DNA from: CADEDV01 sp964412375
GTDB lineage: Bacteria; Bacteroidota; Bacteroidia; Chitinophagales; Chitinophagaceae
Assembly (NCBI GenBank): GCA_964412375.1
Contig: CAYPOD010000001.1
Coordinates: 248,001-312,000 of the forward strand
DNA length: 64,000 bases
Direction: 5' to 3'
This document shows positions 9,726 to 17,800 of the stretch, piece by piece. Within the stretch, counting starts at the first letter, position 1. The number at the start of each line of letters is the position of its first letter. A model generated the notes under the pieces. The model had not been told where the DNA came from and searched no databases. It saw only the letters and a list, made by a program, of their open reading frames with translations. Position numbers and translations under genes: made by a program.

Positions 9726-10445
9726 TTATCTTTTAAGCAGGTTACGGTAGGTGATGGTTAAAAACAAAAATATGACCGACAGGAAATAAATAATATCACG
9801 GCTGTCTATAACCCCACGGCTGATGCTGCTGTAATGAAAATCAATACCGGCCATTTCAATAAAATAATCTGCCCCTCCTTCCAGTCCCGACAACTGGCTG
9901 ATGGCATTGAACCCGTAATACAGCAAAGCACAACCGATCAGCGACAGGATAAACGCCACCACCGCATTGGTGGTAAAACTGCTGGCGCAAATTCCAATCG
10001 CCGTAAACACCGCAGCAAGAAAAAACAAACCAATATAAGAGCCGACGGTGGCGCCGGTATCAATCCCTTCGCCGGAGGAAAGACTTTGAATGGAAAAATA
10101 ATAGATAATGGTGGGGAACAGGGCAATGACAACCACGATCAGGCTTCCTGCATATTTACCGGTGATGATCTGCCAGCGGGTGAGGGGTCTGGTTTGCAAA
10201 AGCTCAAAAGTGCCGGTTTTGAACTCATCAGAAAAGCTGCGCATGGTGATAGCAGGAATCAGCAATAACAACACCCAGGGGGCTAACTGAAAAAATCTTT
10301 CTAACGTGGCATAACCATACTCCAGGATATTGTCGCGGAAGACAAATAACATCAGTCCGTTCACTAAGAGGAAAACAATGATGGCAATATAGCCGGTGAG
10401 ACTGCTGAAAAACTGGCGAAGTTCTTTTTTACAAATGGACCACAT
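9726..10445 (-). CDS. gldF: Gliding-associated ABC transporter permease GldF
   Basis: 239 residues from the ATG at 10445 (a TTG at 10454 is possible but less likely). About six membrane segments are predicted. MWSICKKELRQFFSSLTGY is the usual opening of ABC-2-type permeases such as GldF and NosY, and SFSDEFKTGTFELLQTRPLTRW, around residue 71-92, is the conserved cytoplasmic elbow that contacts the ATPase. It forms a unit with gldG (1-nt gap). The ATPase subunit must be encoded elsewhere. Confidence 0.9.
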   Translation of the reverse strand: MWSICKKELRQFFSSLTGYIAIIVFLLVNGLMLFVFRDNILEYGYATLERFFQLAPWVLLLLIPAITMRSFSDEFKTGTFELLQTRPLTRWQIITGKYAGSLIVVVIALFPTIIYYFSIQSLSSGEGIDTGATVGSYIGLFFLAAVFTAIGICASSFTTNAVVAFILSLIGCALLYYGFNAISQLSGLEGGADYFIEMAGIDFHYSSISRGVIDSRDIIYFLSVIFLFLTITYRNLLKR

Positions 10446-10482
10446 TGTGTGCAAAATAAGGAATTAGAAACCGTAAAAATGC

Positions 10483-10502
10483 AAAACCTGCCTTCCGGCA
10501 GG
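10483..10502 (-). terminator. Terminator-like hairpin between the isc operon and gldF
   Basis: Minus strand: CCTGCC, loop GGAA, GGCAGG, then TTTTG and a further T-run. It is placed to end the iscS-iscU-iscA transcript. The CCTGCC/GGCAGG core also resembles a palindromic repeat that is widespread between genes in Bacteroidota, so it may be a repeat copy used as a terminator. Confidence 0.5.
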
Positions 10503-10559
10503 TAGGTGAGAAAGGAATGCACCCTTTCTCATTTCTTATTTCTTATTCAAAATTTCTTA

Positions 10560-10913
10560 TTATACTGCGAAGCTTTCTCCACAACCACAGGTTCTGCTGG
10601 CGTTCGGATTGCTGAAATAAAAACCCTTGCCGTTGAGACCGTCTGAAAAATCCAATGTAGTATTGACGAGGTATAAAAAGCTCTTCAAGTCGGTCACTAC
10701 TTTCACCCCGTTATCTTCAAACACCTGGTCCATGGGTTTTTGCTCATTGTCAAAATCAAGTTTGTAACTCAACCCCGAGCAACCACCGCCAACCACACTC
10801 ACCCGGAGAAAATAGGACGGATCATTGGCCACACCGGCATCAGCCAGCAGTTGCTGCACTTTTGCCTTTGCCTTATCGCTTACATAAATGGCGTTATCTA
10901 ATGCAACACTCAT
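10560..10913 (-). CDS. A-type iron-sulfur carrier (IscA/SufA/HesB family)
   Basis: 117 residues, normal for the family. It receives iron-sulfur clusters from the scaffold and delivers them to apoproteins. The three ligand cysteines are present: C45 in GGGCSGLSY and C109/C111 in the C-terminal TCGCGESF. It is the third gene after iscS and iscU on the same strand (13-nt gap to iscU), which fixes its role in the ISC pathway. Whether it is orthologous to IscA, SufA or ErpA cannot be decided from sequence alone. Confidence 0.92.
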   Translation of the reverse strand: MSVALDNAIYVSDKAKAKVQQLLADAGVANDPSYFLRVSVVGGGCSGLSYKLDFDNEQKPMDQVFEDNGVKVVTDLKSFLYLVNTTLDFSDGLNGKGFYFSNPNASRTCGCGESFAV

Positions 10914-10926
10914 AATTCCAGCTTTC

Positions 10927-11346
10927 TTAATGAACTACACTCTCTTCAAACTTGATTTCCGGCAAACCGTTTTTCTTGCGGTAGTCATTCACGGCTGCTT
11001 TGATGGCGTCTTCGGCCAGCACAGAACAGTGAATTTTTACCGGGGGCAGGTTCAGTTCTTCCACAATGGTCATATTGTCTATCTGCATCGCCTCGTCCAC
11101 TGATTTTCCTTTCAACCATTCTGTGGCCAGAGAAGAAGAGGCAATGGCCGAACCGCAACCAAAGGTTTTGAATTTGGCATCCTTGATCATGCCCGTAGCT
11201 TCATCCACTTCTATTTGCAGACGCATCACATCACCGCACTCCGGTGCTCCCACCAGGCCGGTGCCCACATTTTGTTTGCTTTTGTCCAGTGTACCCACGT
11301 TTTTAGGATTCTGGTAGTGGTCTATTACTTTTTCTGAGTATGCCAT
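10927..11346 (-). CDS. iscU: Iron-sulfur cluster scaffold protein IscU
   Basis: 139 residues. The three cluster-binding cysteines are C37 (APECGDV), C64 (FGCGSA) and C107 (KIHCSVL); the conserved Asp follows C37 by two residues, and the LPPVK chaperone-recognition motif occurs at 100-104. It assembles [2Fe-2S] clusters with sulfur from IscS. No HscA, HscB, ferredoxin or IscR gene flanks it, so this is a short isc operon. Confidence 0.95.
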   Translation of the reverse strand: MAYSEKVIDHYQNPKNVGTLDKSKQNVGTGLVGAPECGDVMRLQIEVDEATGMIKDAKFKTFGCGSAIASSSLATEWLKGKSVDEAMQIDNMTIVEELNLPPVKIHCSVLAEDAIKAAVNDYRKKNGLPEIKFEESVVH

Positions 11347-11442
11347 GGCATAAAGTTTATTAGTTCACAAGTTAACTGGTTAAAAAGTTCGTTGACAATT
11401 GAAAAGTAACTTGTAAACTTATCAACCTGTCAACTAAGCACA
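11347..11442. repeat. Degenerate GTTAACT-type repeat spacer between iscS and iscU
   Basis: A 96-nt AT-rich spacer inside the isc operon that is built from related short words: CACAAGTTAACTGGTTAA, GTTGACAA, AACTTGTAAACTT, CAACCTGTCAAC. The words are imperfect and partly inverted to one another. Similar short-word repeats fill spacers in many Bacteroidota genomes. No gene or promoter is obvious in it. Confidence 0.35.
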
Positions 11443-12660
11443 TTAATGATGTGCCCACTCTATCGTATTCAGATCAATGCCCTCTTTATACATTTCCCAC
11501 AAGGGGCTCATTTCCCTGAGCTTATTTACAGTATTGGTCACCTGTTCGATGGTATAATCAATCTGGTCTTCGGTGGTGAATCGTCCCAAACCAAAACGCA
11601 GCGAACTATGTGCCAGGTCATCTCCCAATCCCAATGCTTTTAATACATAAGATGGTTCCAGCGATGCAGAGGTACATGCCGAGCCGGAAGAAACAGCTAT
11701 GTTTTTATTAAAGCCCATCATCAGCCCTTCTCCTTCCACATATTTGAAAGAGATATTGCTGACATGCGGCAGGCGATGCTCTTTATCACCATTCAGATAA
11801 GCCTCTTCAATACTCAATAAAGCATTTTCAAGTTTATCCCTGAGTTTTATCACTCTTTTTGTTTCTTCTTCCATTTCATTCAGGCAAATTTCACAGGCTT
11901 TTCCAAAGCCAACAATGCCCGGAACATTCAGTGTGCCGCTTCTCATGCCTCTTTCATGGCCGCCACCATCAATCTGGGCTGTCACTTTCACCCTTGGATT
12001 TTTCCTACGGACATACAAAGCGCCAACGCCTTTTGGTCCATACATTTTATGACCGGTGAATGCCATCAGGTCAATCCCGTCTTTATTTACATCCACCGGG
12101 ATCTTACCCACGGCCTGTGTAGCATCGCTGAAAACAAGCACCCCGTGCTTTTTTGCAATGGCGCTGATCTCTTTCATCGGCATCACAGTGCCAATTTCGT
12201 TGTTGGCATACATGATAGCGATAAGGATCGTATTGGGTTTGATAGCCGCTTCCAGTTCAGCCAGGTCAATCAACCCGTTTGGCTTTACTTTCAGGTAAGT
12301 CACTTCACCACCCTCTTTCTCGATATGCTTGCAGGTGTCAAGTACCGCTTTGTGCTCAATATTACAGGTGATAATATGATTGCCTTTGCTGGCATACATT
12401 TCAAAAACACCTTTTATAGCAAGATTGTCGCCTTCTGTAGCTCCGGAAGTGAAGATGATCTCTTTTGGATCGGCACCGATCAGTTTGGCCACTTGCTCAC
12501 GGGCATAATCAACTGCTTCTTCAGCCTGCCATCCAAAAGGATGGTTACGGCTGGCTGCATTTCCGAAGTTTTGGGTGAAGTAAGGGATCATGGCTTCCAC
12601 CACTCTTGGGTCGCAGGGTGTAGTGGCATTATGGTCTAAATAAATAGGAAATTTCAACAT
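11443..12660 (-). CDS. iscS: Cysteine desulfurase IscS
   Basis: 405 residues, the IscS/NifS group I length. PLP-dependent removal of sulfur from cysteine for iron-sulfur clusters and tRNA thiolation. The opening IYLDHNATTPCDPRV, the PLP Lys at 205 in FTGHKMYGPKG and the mobile-loop Cys at 329 in SSGSACTSAS (long loop, as in group I) are all present. It is the first gene of the iscS-iscU-iscA unit, has a TAATTTTG element upstream, and is divergent from the epimerase gene at 12791. Confidence 0.95.
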   Translation of the reverse strand: MLKFPIYLDHNATTPCDPRVVEAMIPYFTQNFGNAASRNHPFGWQAEEAVDYAREQVAKLIGADPKEIIFTSGATEGDNLAIKGVFEMYASKGNHIITCNIEHKAVLDTCKHIEKEGGEVTYLKVKPNGLIDLAELEAAIKPNTILIAIMYANNEIGTVMPMKEISAIAKKHGVLVFSDATQAVGKIPVDVNKDGIDLMAFTGHKMYGPKGVGALYVRRKNPRVKVTAQIDGGGHERGMRSGTLNVPGIVGFGKACEICLNEMEEETKRVIKLRDKLENALLSIEEAYLNGDKEHRLPHVSNISFKYVEGEGLMMGFNKNIAVSSGSACTSASLEPSYVLKALGLGDDLAHSSLRFGLGRFTTEDQIDYTIEQVTNTVNKLREMSPLWEMYKEGIDLNTIEWAHH

Positions 12661-12694
12661 AATTCAATAATCGGTTATTCGTTTCTAATAAACA

Positions 12695-12702
12695 CAAAAT
12701 TA
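12695..12702 (-). promoter_or_regulatory. -7 promoter element for the isc operon
   Basis: Minus strand TAATTTTG, an exact TAnnTTTG match about 35 nt before the iscS ATG. A TTTC about 18 nt upstream could serve as the -33 element. The surrounding divergent spacer also holds two copies of GGCTAATTT and an ATTTCGG/CCGAAAT inverted pair of unknown meaning; no IscR gene lies nearby. Confidence 0.45.
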
Positions 12703-12790
12703 GCTTAATTGGTTCTATCTGAAAGGGCTAATTTCGGGTCATTGGCTAATTTTACCGAAATCGCAAAGACAGCCTATCAAGCTCAAAATC

Positions 12791-13192
12791 ATGCAAAAAA
12801 TAGAACATATCGGGATTGCTGTCAAAAAACTGGAACAATCTATCCCATTATTTGAAAAACTGCTTGACAGCCCTTGCTACAAAACCGAAACTGTTGAGTC
12901 TGAGAAGGTAGTTACCGCTTTTTTCAAAGCAGGACCAAATAAGGTAGAATTATTGGAAAGCACCGACCCGGATGGGGTGATTGCCCGGTTCATTGAGAAA
13001 AAGGGAGAGGGTCTGCATCATATCGCTTTTGAGGTGACCGATATTGAAGCTGAAATGGCAAGACTAAAAGAACAAGGGTTTGTATTGCTCAGCGAAAACC
13101 CCAAACCCGGCGCTGATAATAAACTGGTCTGCTTTCTTCATCCGAAAGGGACTAATGGGGTGCTGATCGAGTTGTGCATGGAGAGAAAATAA
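12791..13192 (+). CDS. mce: Methylmalonyl-CoA epimerase
   Basis: 133 residues, a vicinal-oxygen-chelate fold enzyme. It interconverts (S)- and (R)-methylmalonyl-CoA between propionyl-CoA carboxylase and methylmalonyl-CoA mutase. The opening MQKIEHIGIAVKKLEQSIPL, the GEGLHHIAFEV strand with metal-ligand His (76 or 77), and GTNGVLIEL with the metal-ligand Glu127 match the family; His6 is the first ligand. It stands alone on the plus strand, 3 nt before the convergent rnc stop. Mutase genes are not in the window. Confidence 0.92.
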   Translation: MQKIEHIGIAVKKLEQSIPLFEKLLDSPCYKTETVESEKVVTAFFKAGPNKVELLESTDPDGVIARFIEKKGEGLHHIAFEVTDIEAEMARLKEQGFVLLSENPKPGADNKLVCFLHPKGTNGVLIELCMERK

Positions 13193-13195
13193 AGA

Positions 13196-13951
13196 CTATC
13201 CCTTCTTCTCGAGCCCGTTTTCATCCGCTACTGAATCAGAATTCACAATTCCTAGTTTTTCCACTGCAGCCTGGGCAGCAATCTGTGATGCATCCTTTTT
13301 ATTGAAGGCCTTTCCCCGGGCAATTTCGTTTCCGTCTAAAACAGCAGCTACTGTAAACAATCGTCTTCCGTTTTCGAGACGTTCATCCAGGGTTTCAAAT
13401 TCCAGCAGTCGGCCGTTCTTGTTTGCCCAGCCATAGAGTTTATTCTTGTGGTTGATCTCAAGATTTTCAAGGTCATCCATGAACATATGTGGCAGAATGA
13501 TGTGCTCCAGCACCCACTTGCTTGTTTTTTTATAACCATGGTCCAGGTAAATGGCGCCGACCAGCGCCTCAAGGGTGTTGCCAAAGATCTGGCTCACTTT
13601 TAATGAGCCATCCATTTTATTGTAGAGAGTAACCTTTTTCAATCCCATCCGCACAGCAATCTCGTTCAGTTGCTGACGGTTCACCATCTTGCTGCGCATT
13701 TCGGTAAGATAACCTTCCTCCTTGTATGGATATCTTTTAAAAAGATAATCGGCGATCAAGGCACTGAGCACAGCATCGCCCAGGTATTCCAGCCGTTCGT
13801 TGTTCTCATCACTTCCTTCTCGAACGGAACGATGAGTCAATGCGGTTTTGTAAAGAGAAATGTTTCCCGGTTTGAACCCGAGGATATTCTTGAGTTCCTT
13901 TCTGAATGCCGAACCGGAATGCTTTTTAAAAAAATTACTGAAAAAATCCAC
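13196..13951 (-). CDS. rnc: Ribonuclease III
   Basis: 251 residues. Endoribonuclease for double-stranded RNA, used in rRNA and mRNA processing. The signature NNERLEYLGDAVL is at 51-62, the second acidic cluster GNTLEALVGAIYLDHGY at 124-140, and a dsRNA-binding domain at about 175-238 (ends IAAQAAVEKLG). The start is GTG at 13951, 29 nt after the fabF stop, so fabF and rnc are very likely cotranscribed with acpP; the acpP-fabF-rnc order is widely conserved in bacteria. Confidence 0.94.
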   Translation of the reverse strand: MDFFSNFFKKHSGSAFRKELKNILGFKPGNISLYKTALTHRSVREGSDENNERLEYLGDAVLSALIADYLFKRYPYKEEGYLTEMRSKMVNRQQLNEIAVRMGLKKVTLYNKMDGSLKVSQIFGNTLEALVGAIYLDHGYKKTSKWVLEHIILPHMFMDDLENLEINHKNKLYGWANKNGRLLEFETLDERLENGRRLFTVAAVLDGNEIARGKAFNKKDASQIAAQAAVEKLGIVNSDSVADENGLEKKG

Positions 13952-13980
13952 AGGATTTCAAGCTACGATTTTTTTTCAAA

Positions 13981-15234
13981 TCAGCCCTTATACTTTTTCA
14001 CGATCACACAGGCATTGTGGCCTCCGAAGCCAAATGTGTTACTCAAAGCTGCATTCACAGTACGTTGTTGTGCCTTGTTGAATGTGAAATTAAGTCCCGG
14101 ATCCAACTCCGGATCGTCTGTAAAATGGTTGATGGTAGGCGGCACGATGTCGTGCATAACTGCCTTCACACAGGCAATCGCCTCGATCACCCCGGCAGCG
14201 CCGAGACAGTGACCCGTCATTGATTTGGTAGCGCTGATATTCAGCTTATACGCATGGTCGCCAAACACGGAAGTAATTGCTTTTACTTCTGCCCCATCGC
14301 CTATGGGTGTGGATGTGCCATGTGTATTGATGTAATCAATTTCTTCCGGTTTCATATTAGCATCATCCAATGCTGCCAGCATCACATTCCTGGCACCAAG
14401 TCCTTCCGGGTGTGGCGCTGTTATATGATGTGCATCGGCAGTGGCGCCGCCACCGGCAATTTCACAATATATCTTTGCTCCTCTTGCCCTGGCATGCTCC
14501 AGTTCTTCCAGCACCAGGATGCCGGCCGCTTCACCCATCACAAAACCATCCCGGTCCTTATCATAAGGACGACTCGCCGTTTTGGGATCATCGTTTCTTT
14601 CACTCATGGCCTTCATCGCATTAAAACCACCCACACCAGCTTCACTGATCACGGCTTCGCTGCCACCCGCTACAATTATATCAGCCTTGCCCAAACGCAA
14701 TAAATTATACGCTTCGATCAACGCATTGGTGCTGCTGGCGCAGGCACTAACGACTGCAAAATTGGGACCCCGCAGGTTGTGCCGCATGGAGATTTGGCCG
14801 GCTGCAATATCCAATATCATTTTAGGAATGAAAAAGGGGTTGAAACGGGGGGTGCCGTCTCCTTTGGCAAAATCGGTCACTTCATTTTGAAAAGTGATAA
14901 GACCGCCAATACCGCTGGCAAACACAACACCTACCCTGTCCGGGTTAATATTTTCAGGGGTCAACCCTGCATCTGCCATAGCCTGGTCGCTGACCACAAG
15001 GGCAAACTGTGTGAAGCGGTCAATCTTACGGGCTTCTTTTTTATCAAGATACTGTGTGGGCTCAAAGCCCTTTACCTCGCAGGCAAATTTTGTCCGGAAT
15101 TTGGAAGCATCAAACTGGGTGATCATATCGGCACCGGAAACACCATTGATCAACCCGTTCCAATACTCATCCAGCGAATTGCCCAGCGGTGTAAGTGCAC
15201 CCATTCCTGTAACGACAACTCTTTTTAATTCCAT
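13981..15234 (-). CDS. fabF: 3-oxoacyl-[acyl-carrier-protein] synthase II
   Basis: 417 residues, KAS II length. Condenses malonyl-ACP with acyl-ACP in fatty acid elongation. The catalytic triad is C165 (VVSACASSTNA), H305 (INTHGTSTPIGD) and H342 (MTGHCLGAAG), with K337 conserved. It follows acpP, but with a 151-nt spacer holding terminator-like hairpins, so its expression may be uncoupled downward from acpP. Confidence 0.95.
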   Translation of the reverse strand: MELKRVVVTGMGALTPLGNSLDEYWNGLINGVSGADMITQFDASKFRTKFACEVKGFEPTQYLDKKEARKIDRFTQFALVVSDQAMADAGLTPENINPDRVGVVFASGIGGLITFQNEVTDFAKGDGTPRFNPFFIPKMILDIAAGQISMRHNLRGPNFAVVSACASSTNALIEAYNLLRLGKADIIVAGGSEAVISEAGVGGFNAMKAMSERNDDPKTASRPYDKDRDGFVMGEAAGILVLEELEHARARGAKIYCEIAGGGATADAHHITAPHPEGLGARNVMLAALDDANMKPEEIDYINTHGTSTPIGDGAEVKAITSVFGDHAYKLNISATKSMTGHCLGAAGVIEAIACVKAVMHDIVPPTINHFTDDPELDPGLNFTFNKAQQRTVNAALSNTFGFGGHNACVIVKKYKG

Positions 15235-15270
15235 ACAGCCTGCTTAAAGTTTCCAAATATAAGCGAAGAT

Positions 15271-15325
15271 AAAAAACCGCCTCCGCTGCATTGCAACACA
15301 GTCAGAAGGCGGGGTTATTTTTTTA
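15271..15325. terminator. Bidirectional terminator-like hairpin between acpP and fabF
   Basis: CCGCCT at 15277-15282 pairs with AGGCGG at 15307-15312. T-runs flank it on both strands (six T on the minus strand, a long T-rich run on the plus strand). A second small hairpin, CCCGC/GCGGG, lies at 15330-15345. Inside an acpP-fabF unit this would act as a partial terminator giving more acpP than fabF mRNA. The loop is long (24 nt), so strength is uncertain. Confidence 0.4.
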
Positions 15326-15385
15326 TTTTCCCGCAACAGGCGGGATAGTCATTCTATTTTCCGTTAAAAGGAAAACACATTCACA

Positions 15386-15622
15386 TTACTTGGCATGCTC
15401 TTCCAGGTAAGACACGGCCTGACCAACTGTAGTGATGGTCTCAGCCTGCTCATCGGGAATGGAGATGTTGAATTCTTTTTCGAATTCCATGATCAGTTCT
15501 ACGGTGTCGAGTGAATCGGCACCCAGGTCGTTGGTAAAAGAAGCTTCATTGGTTACTTCTGCTTCATCAACGCCCAGTTTGTCAACGATGATCTTTTTAA
15601 CTCTTGATGCAATGTCTGACAT
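15386..15622 (-). CDS. acpP: Acyl carrier protein
   Basis: 78 residues, acidic, with Ser37 in GADSLDTVEL as the phosphopantetheine site. Carries acyl chains for fatty acid synthesis. First gene of the acpP-fabF-rnc group, with a TATTTTTG promoter element about 28 nt before its ATG. Confidence 0.97.
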   Translation of the reverse strand: MSDIASRVKKIIVDKLGVDEAEVTNEASFTNDLGADSLDTVELIMEFEKEFNISIPDEQAETITTVGQAVSYLEEHAK

Positions 15623-15649
15623 GTCTGTTTGATTTAGTTAATATGGGTG

Positions 15650-15657
15650 CAAAAATA
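15650..15657 (-). promoter_or_regulatory. -7 promoter element for acpP
   Basis: Minus strand TATTTTTG, an exact TAnnTTTG match, giving a leader of roughly 20 nt. No clear -33 TTTG at the usual distance. Confidence 0.45.
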
Positions 15658-15794
15658 TACTTTTTGGATAAATCAGCATCGGAAAGGTGTTTTTTTCCCT
15701 TTATCGGACAATTTACTGAAAACGAGACATTAATATCTAAAAACCCGGTCCTTGAATTGAAAAAACAAGGGCTGCGGCGTTGGCTGTGTTATAA

Positions 15795-15825
15795 GTTCTT
15801 TGTAATTTGAAAATCTACAAAGAAC
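15795..15825. promoter_or_regulatory. Perfect 10-bp inverted repeat before the GNAT gene
   Basis: GTTCTTTGTA at 15795-15804 and its exact complement TACAAAGAAC at 15816-15825 flank an 11-nt spacer. The repeat ends 8 nt before the ATG at 15834 and overlaps a GTAATTTG sequence that could be the -7 element. It could be an operator or an mRNA stem that hides the translation start; no T-run follows, so it is not a terminator. Confidence 0.4.
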
Positions 15826-15833
15826 GTTTAGTA

Positions 15834-16262
15834 ATGGCGCTGAAAATTATTGACCACGGCAGCAACGAATACCATCAAATGGTGAAACTAAGGGATGATA
15901 TCCTGCGCAAGCCGTTGGGTCTTGGCTTTACCGAAGAAGAACTGGAGAATGAAAAGGACAACATGTTCATTGCAGCATTTGAAGATGATGACATACTGGG
16001 TTGCTGCATGCTGGTGGAAGAAACCCCCGAAGTGATACGCTTAAGACAAATGGCTGTGCTAAATGACCTGCAGGGTAAGGGTATCGGTAGAGCCCTGATG
16101 ACCTTTGCCGAAAACCTGGCCCGTGACAGGGGATATAAAATATTGAGTATGCATGCCCGGAAAAATGTGACTGGCTTTTATGAGAAGATGGGCTATAAAG
16201 TGGTTGGAGACGAGTTTATTGAGGTCACCATACCGCATTATGTCATGCAAAAAAAATTATAA
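15834..16262 (+). CDS. GNAT family N-acetyltransferase
   Basis: 142 residues from the ATG at 15834; an in-frame TTG lies 9 codons upstream but falls inside an inverted repeat. Acetyl-CoA-binding motif A is visible as RQMAVLNDLQGKGIGRALM (about residues 67-85, Q/RxxGxG/A form), followed by GFYEKMGYKVVGDEF, the motif-B end of the fold. The substrate is unknown; small stand-alone GNATs of this type (ElaA/YjdJ-like) acetylate amines or small metabolites. Single gene, with divergent acpP on its left and a convergent YcxB-like gene on its right. Confidence 0.85.
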   Translation: MALKIIDHGSNEYHQMVKLRDDILRKPLGLGFTEEELENEKDNMFIAAFEDDDILGCCMLVEETPEVIRLRQMAVLNDLQGKGIGRALMTFAENLARDRGYKILSMHARKNVTGFYEKMGYKVVGDEFIEVTIPHYVMQKKL

Positions 16263-16287
16263 CCCGGAATTCAACCGGCCCCTGCGT

Positions 16288-16770
16288 TTATTTCTTCTTT
16301 TTTACCTTCTCATTCAGCAATTGCCGGAGTTCTGAGACTTCTTCTTTATCCCTGCAACCGCTTTTAGGCACCAGGAAAAAAGAGCGGCTGTCAAAATACA
16401 GGTGAAAAAAATGAGGGCTCTCTATAAAATTGCTCAGGGAAGTCCATGGCCATGACCGTTGCCCCCGCTCATGCGACAACGTAAATGTTTCAGAACCGAA
16501 ATCCATGCTAAAATTATGCTGAAACGTTTCAGCCCTTCTGTATACAAGAGCAGGAAGTATGAACCAGAAACTTATCATCAGCACAATCCAAAGTACCGAG
16601 CCTGTCAGAAAAGCTGTAGCTGTAACTTTTTTAAGGGCATATAAAGCAATGGATACAAGAGCAAAAACATTCACCAGAATCAGCATGATGCGAATCTCCG
16701 GACGGCTGATAAAATGATAGCGCAGTGCCTGCATCACCTGTCCTTTTTCATAACCGAAATAAATTGTCAT
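16288..16770 (-). CDS. YcxB-like family membrane protein
   Basis: 160 residues. Two hydrophobic segments at about 28-45 and 52-75 are followed by a soluble part of about 80 residues with FGSETFTLSHERGQRSWPW, F-Y-L-rich strands and LVPKSG, the layout of the YcxB-like domain (also seen as the C-terminus of other small membrane proteins). Function unknown. It stands alone between the GNAT gene and a terminator. Confidence 0.6.
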   Translation of the reverse strand: MTIYFGYEKGQVMQALRYHFISRPEIRIMLILVNVFALVSIALYALKKVTATAFLTGSVLWIVLMISFWFILPALVYRRAETFQHNFSMDFGSETFTLSHERGQRSWPWTSLSNFIESPHFFHLYFDSRSFFLVPKSGCRDKEEVSELRQLLNEKVKKKK

Positions 16771-16841
16771 TCCTTACCTTAACCTTTAATAGCAAACCTA
16801 CGATTTACACAAATTAAACTACCTGTTGCTGGTCATTTTTT

Positions 16842-16875
16842 AAAATAAAAACCGGCCTCGTTTAAGAGACCGGTT
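16842..16875 (-). terminator. Terminator of the collagen-like gene
   Basis: Minus strand: AACCGGTCTC, loop TTAAAC, GAGGCCGGTT, then TTTATTTT. The stem is 10 bp including one U-G pair. It lies 75 nt after the collagen-like gene's stop codon. Confidence 0.75.
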
Positions 16876-16950
16876 CTATATTTATCCTAGTTTGTCATTC
16901 AGTTTCCCCGACCAGTGAAAAAGAAGGGGTATAACTGATAGTAAATATGA

Positions 16951-17610
16951 TCAGGGTTGAATATTTAGTAAACTGCAAATTTCCTGATAGGACATAGCCT
17001 TTAACTGGCTTTCCGTATAAATCCGGCCATTGATTTCAGCGGCCTTTTCTGTTAAACGTCCACCTGCAACGCCACCGGGAATTATTACATAACGGTAAGC
17101 TATTCCTGCAAGCTGAGATACGGGACGAACAGGAGCAGTTCCATCCGGATCATAGGTAAATGCAATTTTACCTATATCCAAAACAAAACTATAGCTCTGG
17201 CCATTGAAGCTCTCCCGGTAAGGTAATTGCTGCACGTTTGGCAGTACAGTACTTGCACCAATCGTGAAATTTTTACCATAACACAATACTACCCCCTGGT
17301 CCAAAATTGACTGTGTTATACCTGTAGCAGTTCTGTTATAAACTCTCTCTACATTATAGTTGTTAGGATCAATGTAACCCAATACCCAGTCTGCTTCCAC
17401 TGTAGTTGCCCAGGTTGAATAAATAACATTGGCCGATCCGGCCGGACCGGGAGGGCCTTGCTGCCCTGGGGCGCCGGTTGCACCTGTGCTTCCGGGAGGA
17501 CCTTGCGGGCCTTGTGCTCCCACGGGGCCTTCAGGACCTTCTTTGGTGCAATTGACCGATATAAAAATAATGGAAACAAGCAGCAATGAAAGGGAGGAAA
17601 GCTTTCTCAT
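16951..17610 (-). CDS. Collagen-like lipoprotein
   Basis: 219 residues. A lipobox (FISVNC, lipidated Cys21) follows a 20-residue signal peptide. Residues 25-60 are twelve uninterrupted Gly-X-Y triplets (GPE GPV GAQ GPQ GPP GST GAT GAP GQQ GPP GPA GSA), the collagen triple-helix pattern with Pro-rich X positions. The remaining 160 residues (from NVIYSTW) are a beta-rich globular domain often found behind such repeats in Bacteroidota. It is probably a trimer on the cell surface; role unknown. It has its own terminator. Confidence 0.85.
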   Translation of the reverse strand: MRKLSSLSLLLVSIIFISVNCTKEGPEGPVGAQGPQGPPGSTGATGAPGQQGPPGPAGSANVIYSTWATTVEADWVLGYIDPNNYNVERVYNRTATGITQSILDQGVVLCYGKNFTIGASTVLPNVQQLPYRESFNGQSYSFVLDIGKIAFTYDPDGTAPVRPVSQLAGIAYRYVIIPGGVAGGRLTEKAAEINGRIYTESQLKAMSYQEICSLLNIQP

Positions 17611-17800
17611 AAACTTTTAGTTTGGCAATTAATTATGTTTCGGTTTTAAAAGTAAGGGAATTTTCGGTTTTTCCAAAAGCTATTAAAGGTAAAGGAAAAA
17701 AAAGTCGACCCGGGTGGAGTTAACGGGAAAAAATCACTTTTGCTGTTTTTTGCAAAGCCCCCTTTTCCGGTTACATTTGTTGCTATTCAATAGCTGGAAT

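Noticed and set aside
11956..12639. Open frame of 227 codons on the plus strand across iscS
   Set aside because: No similarity to any family, while the opposite strand is a textbook IscS with all catalytic residues.
17429..17620. Gly/Pro-rich open frame on the plus strand opposite the collagen repeat
   Set aside because: Antisense of Gly-X-Y codons (GGN/CCN) also reads as Gly/Pro; only the minus-strand frame has a signal peptide, lipobox and downstream terminator.
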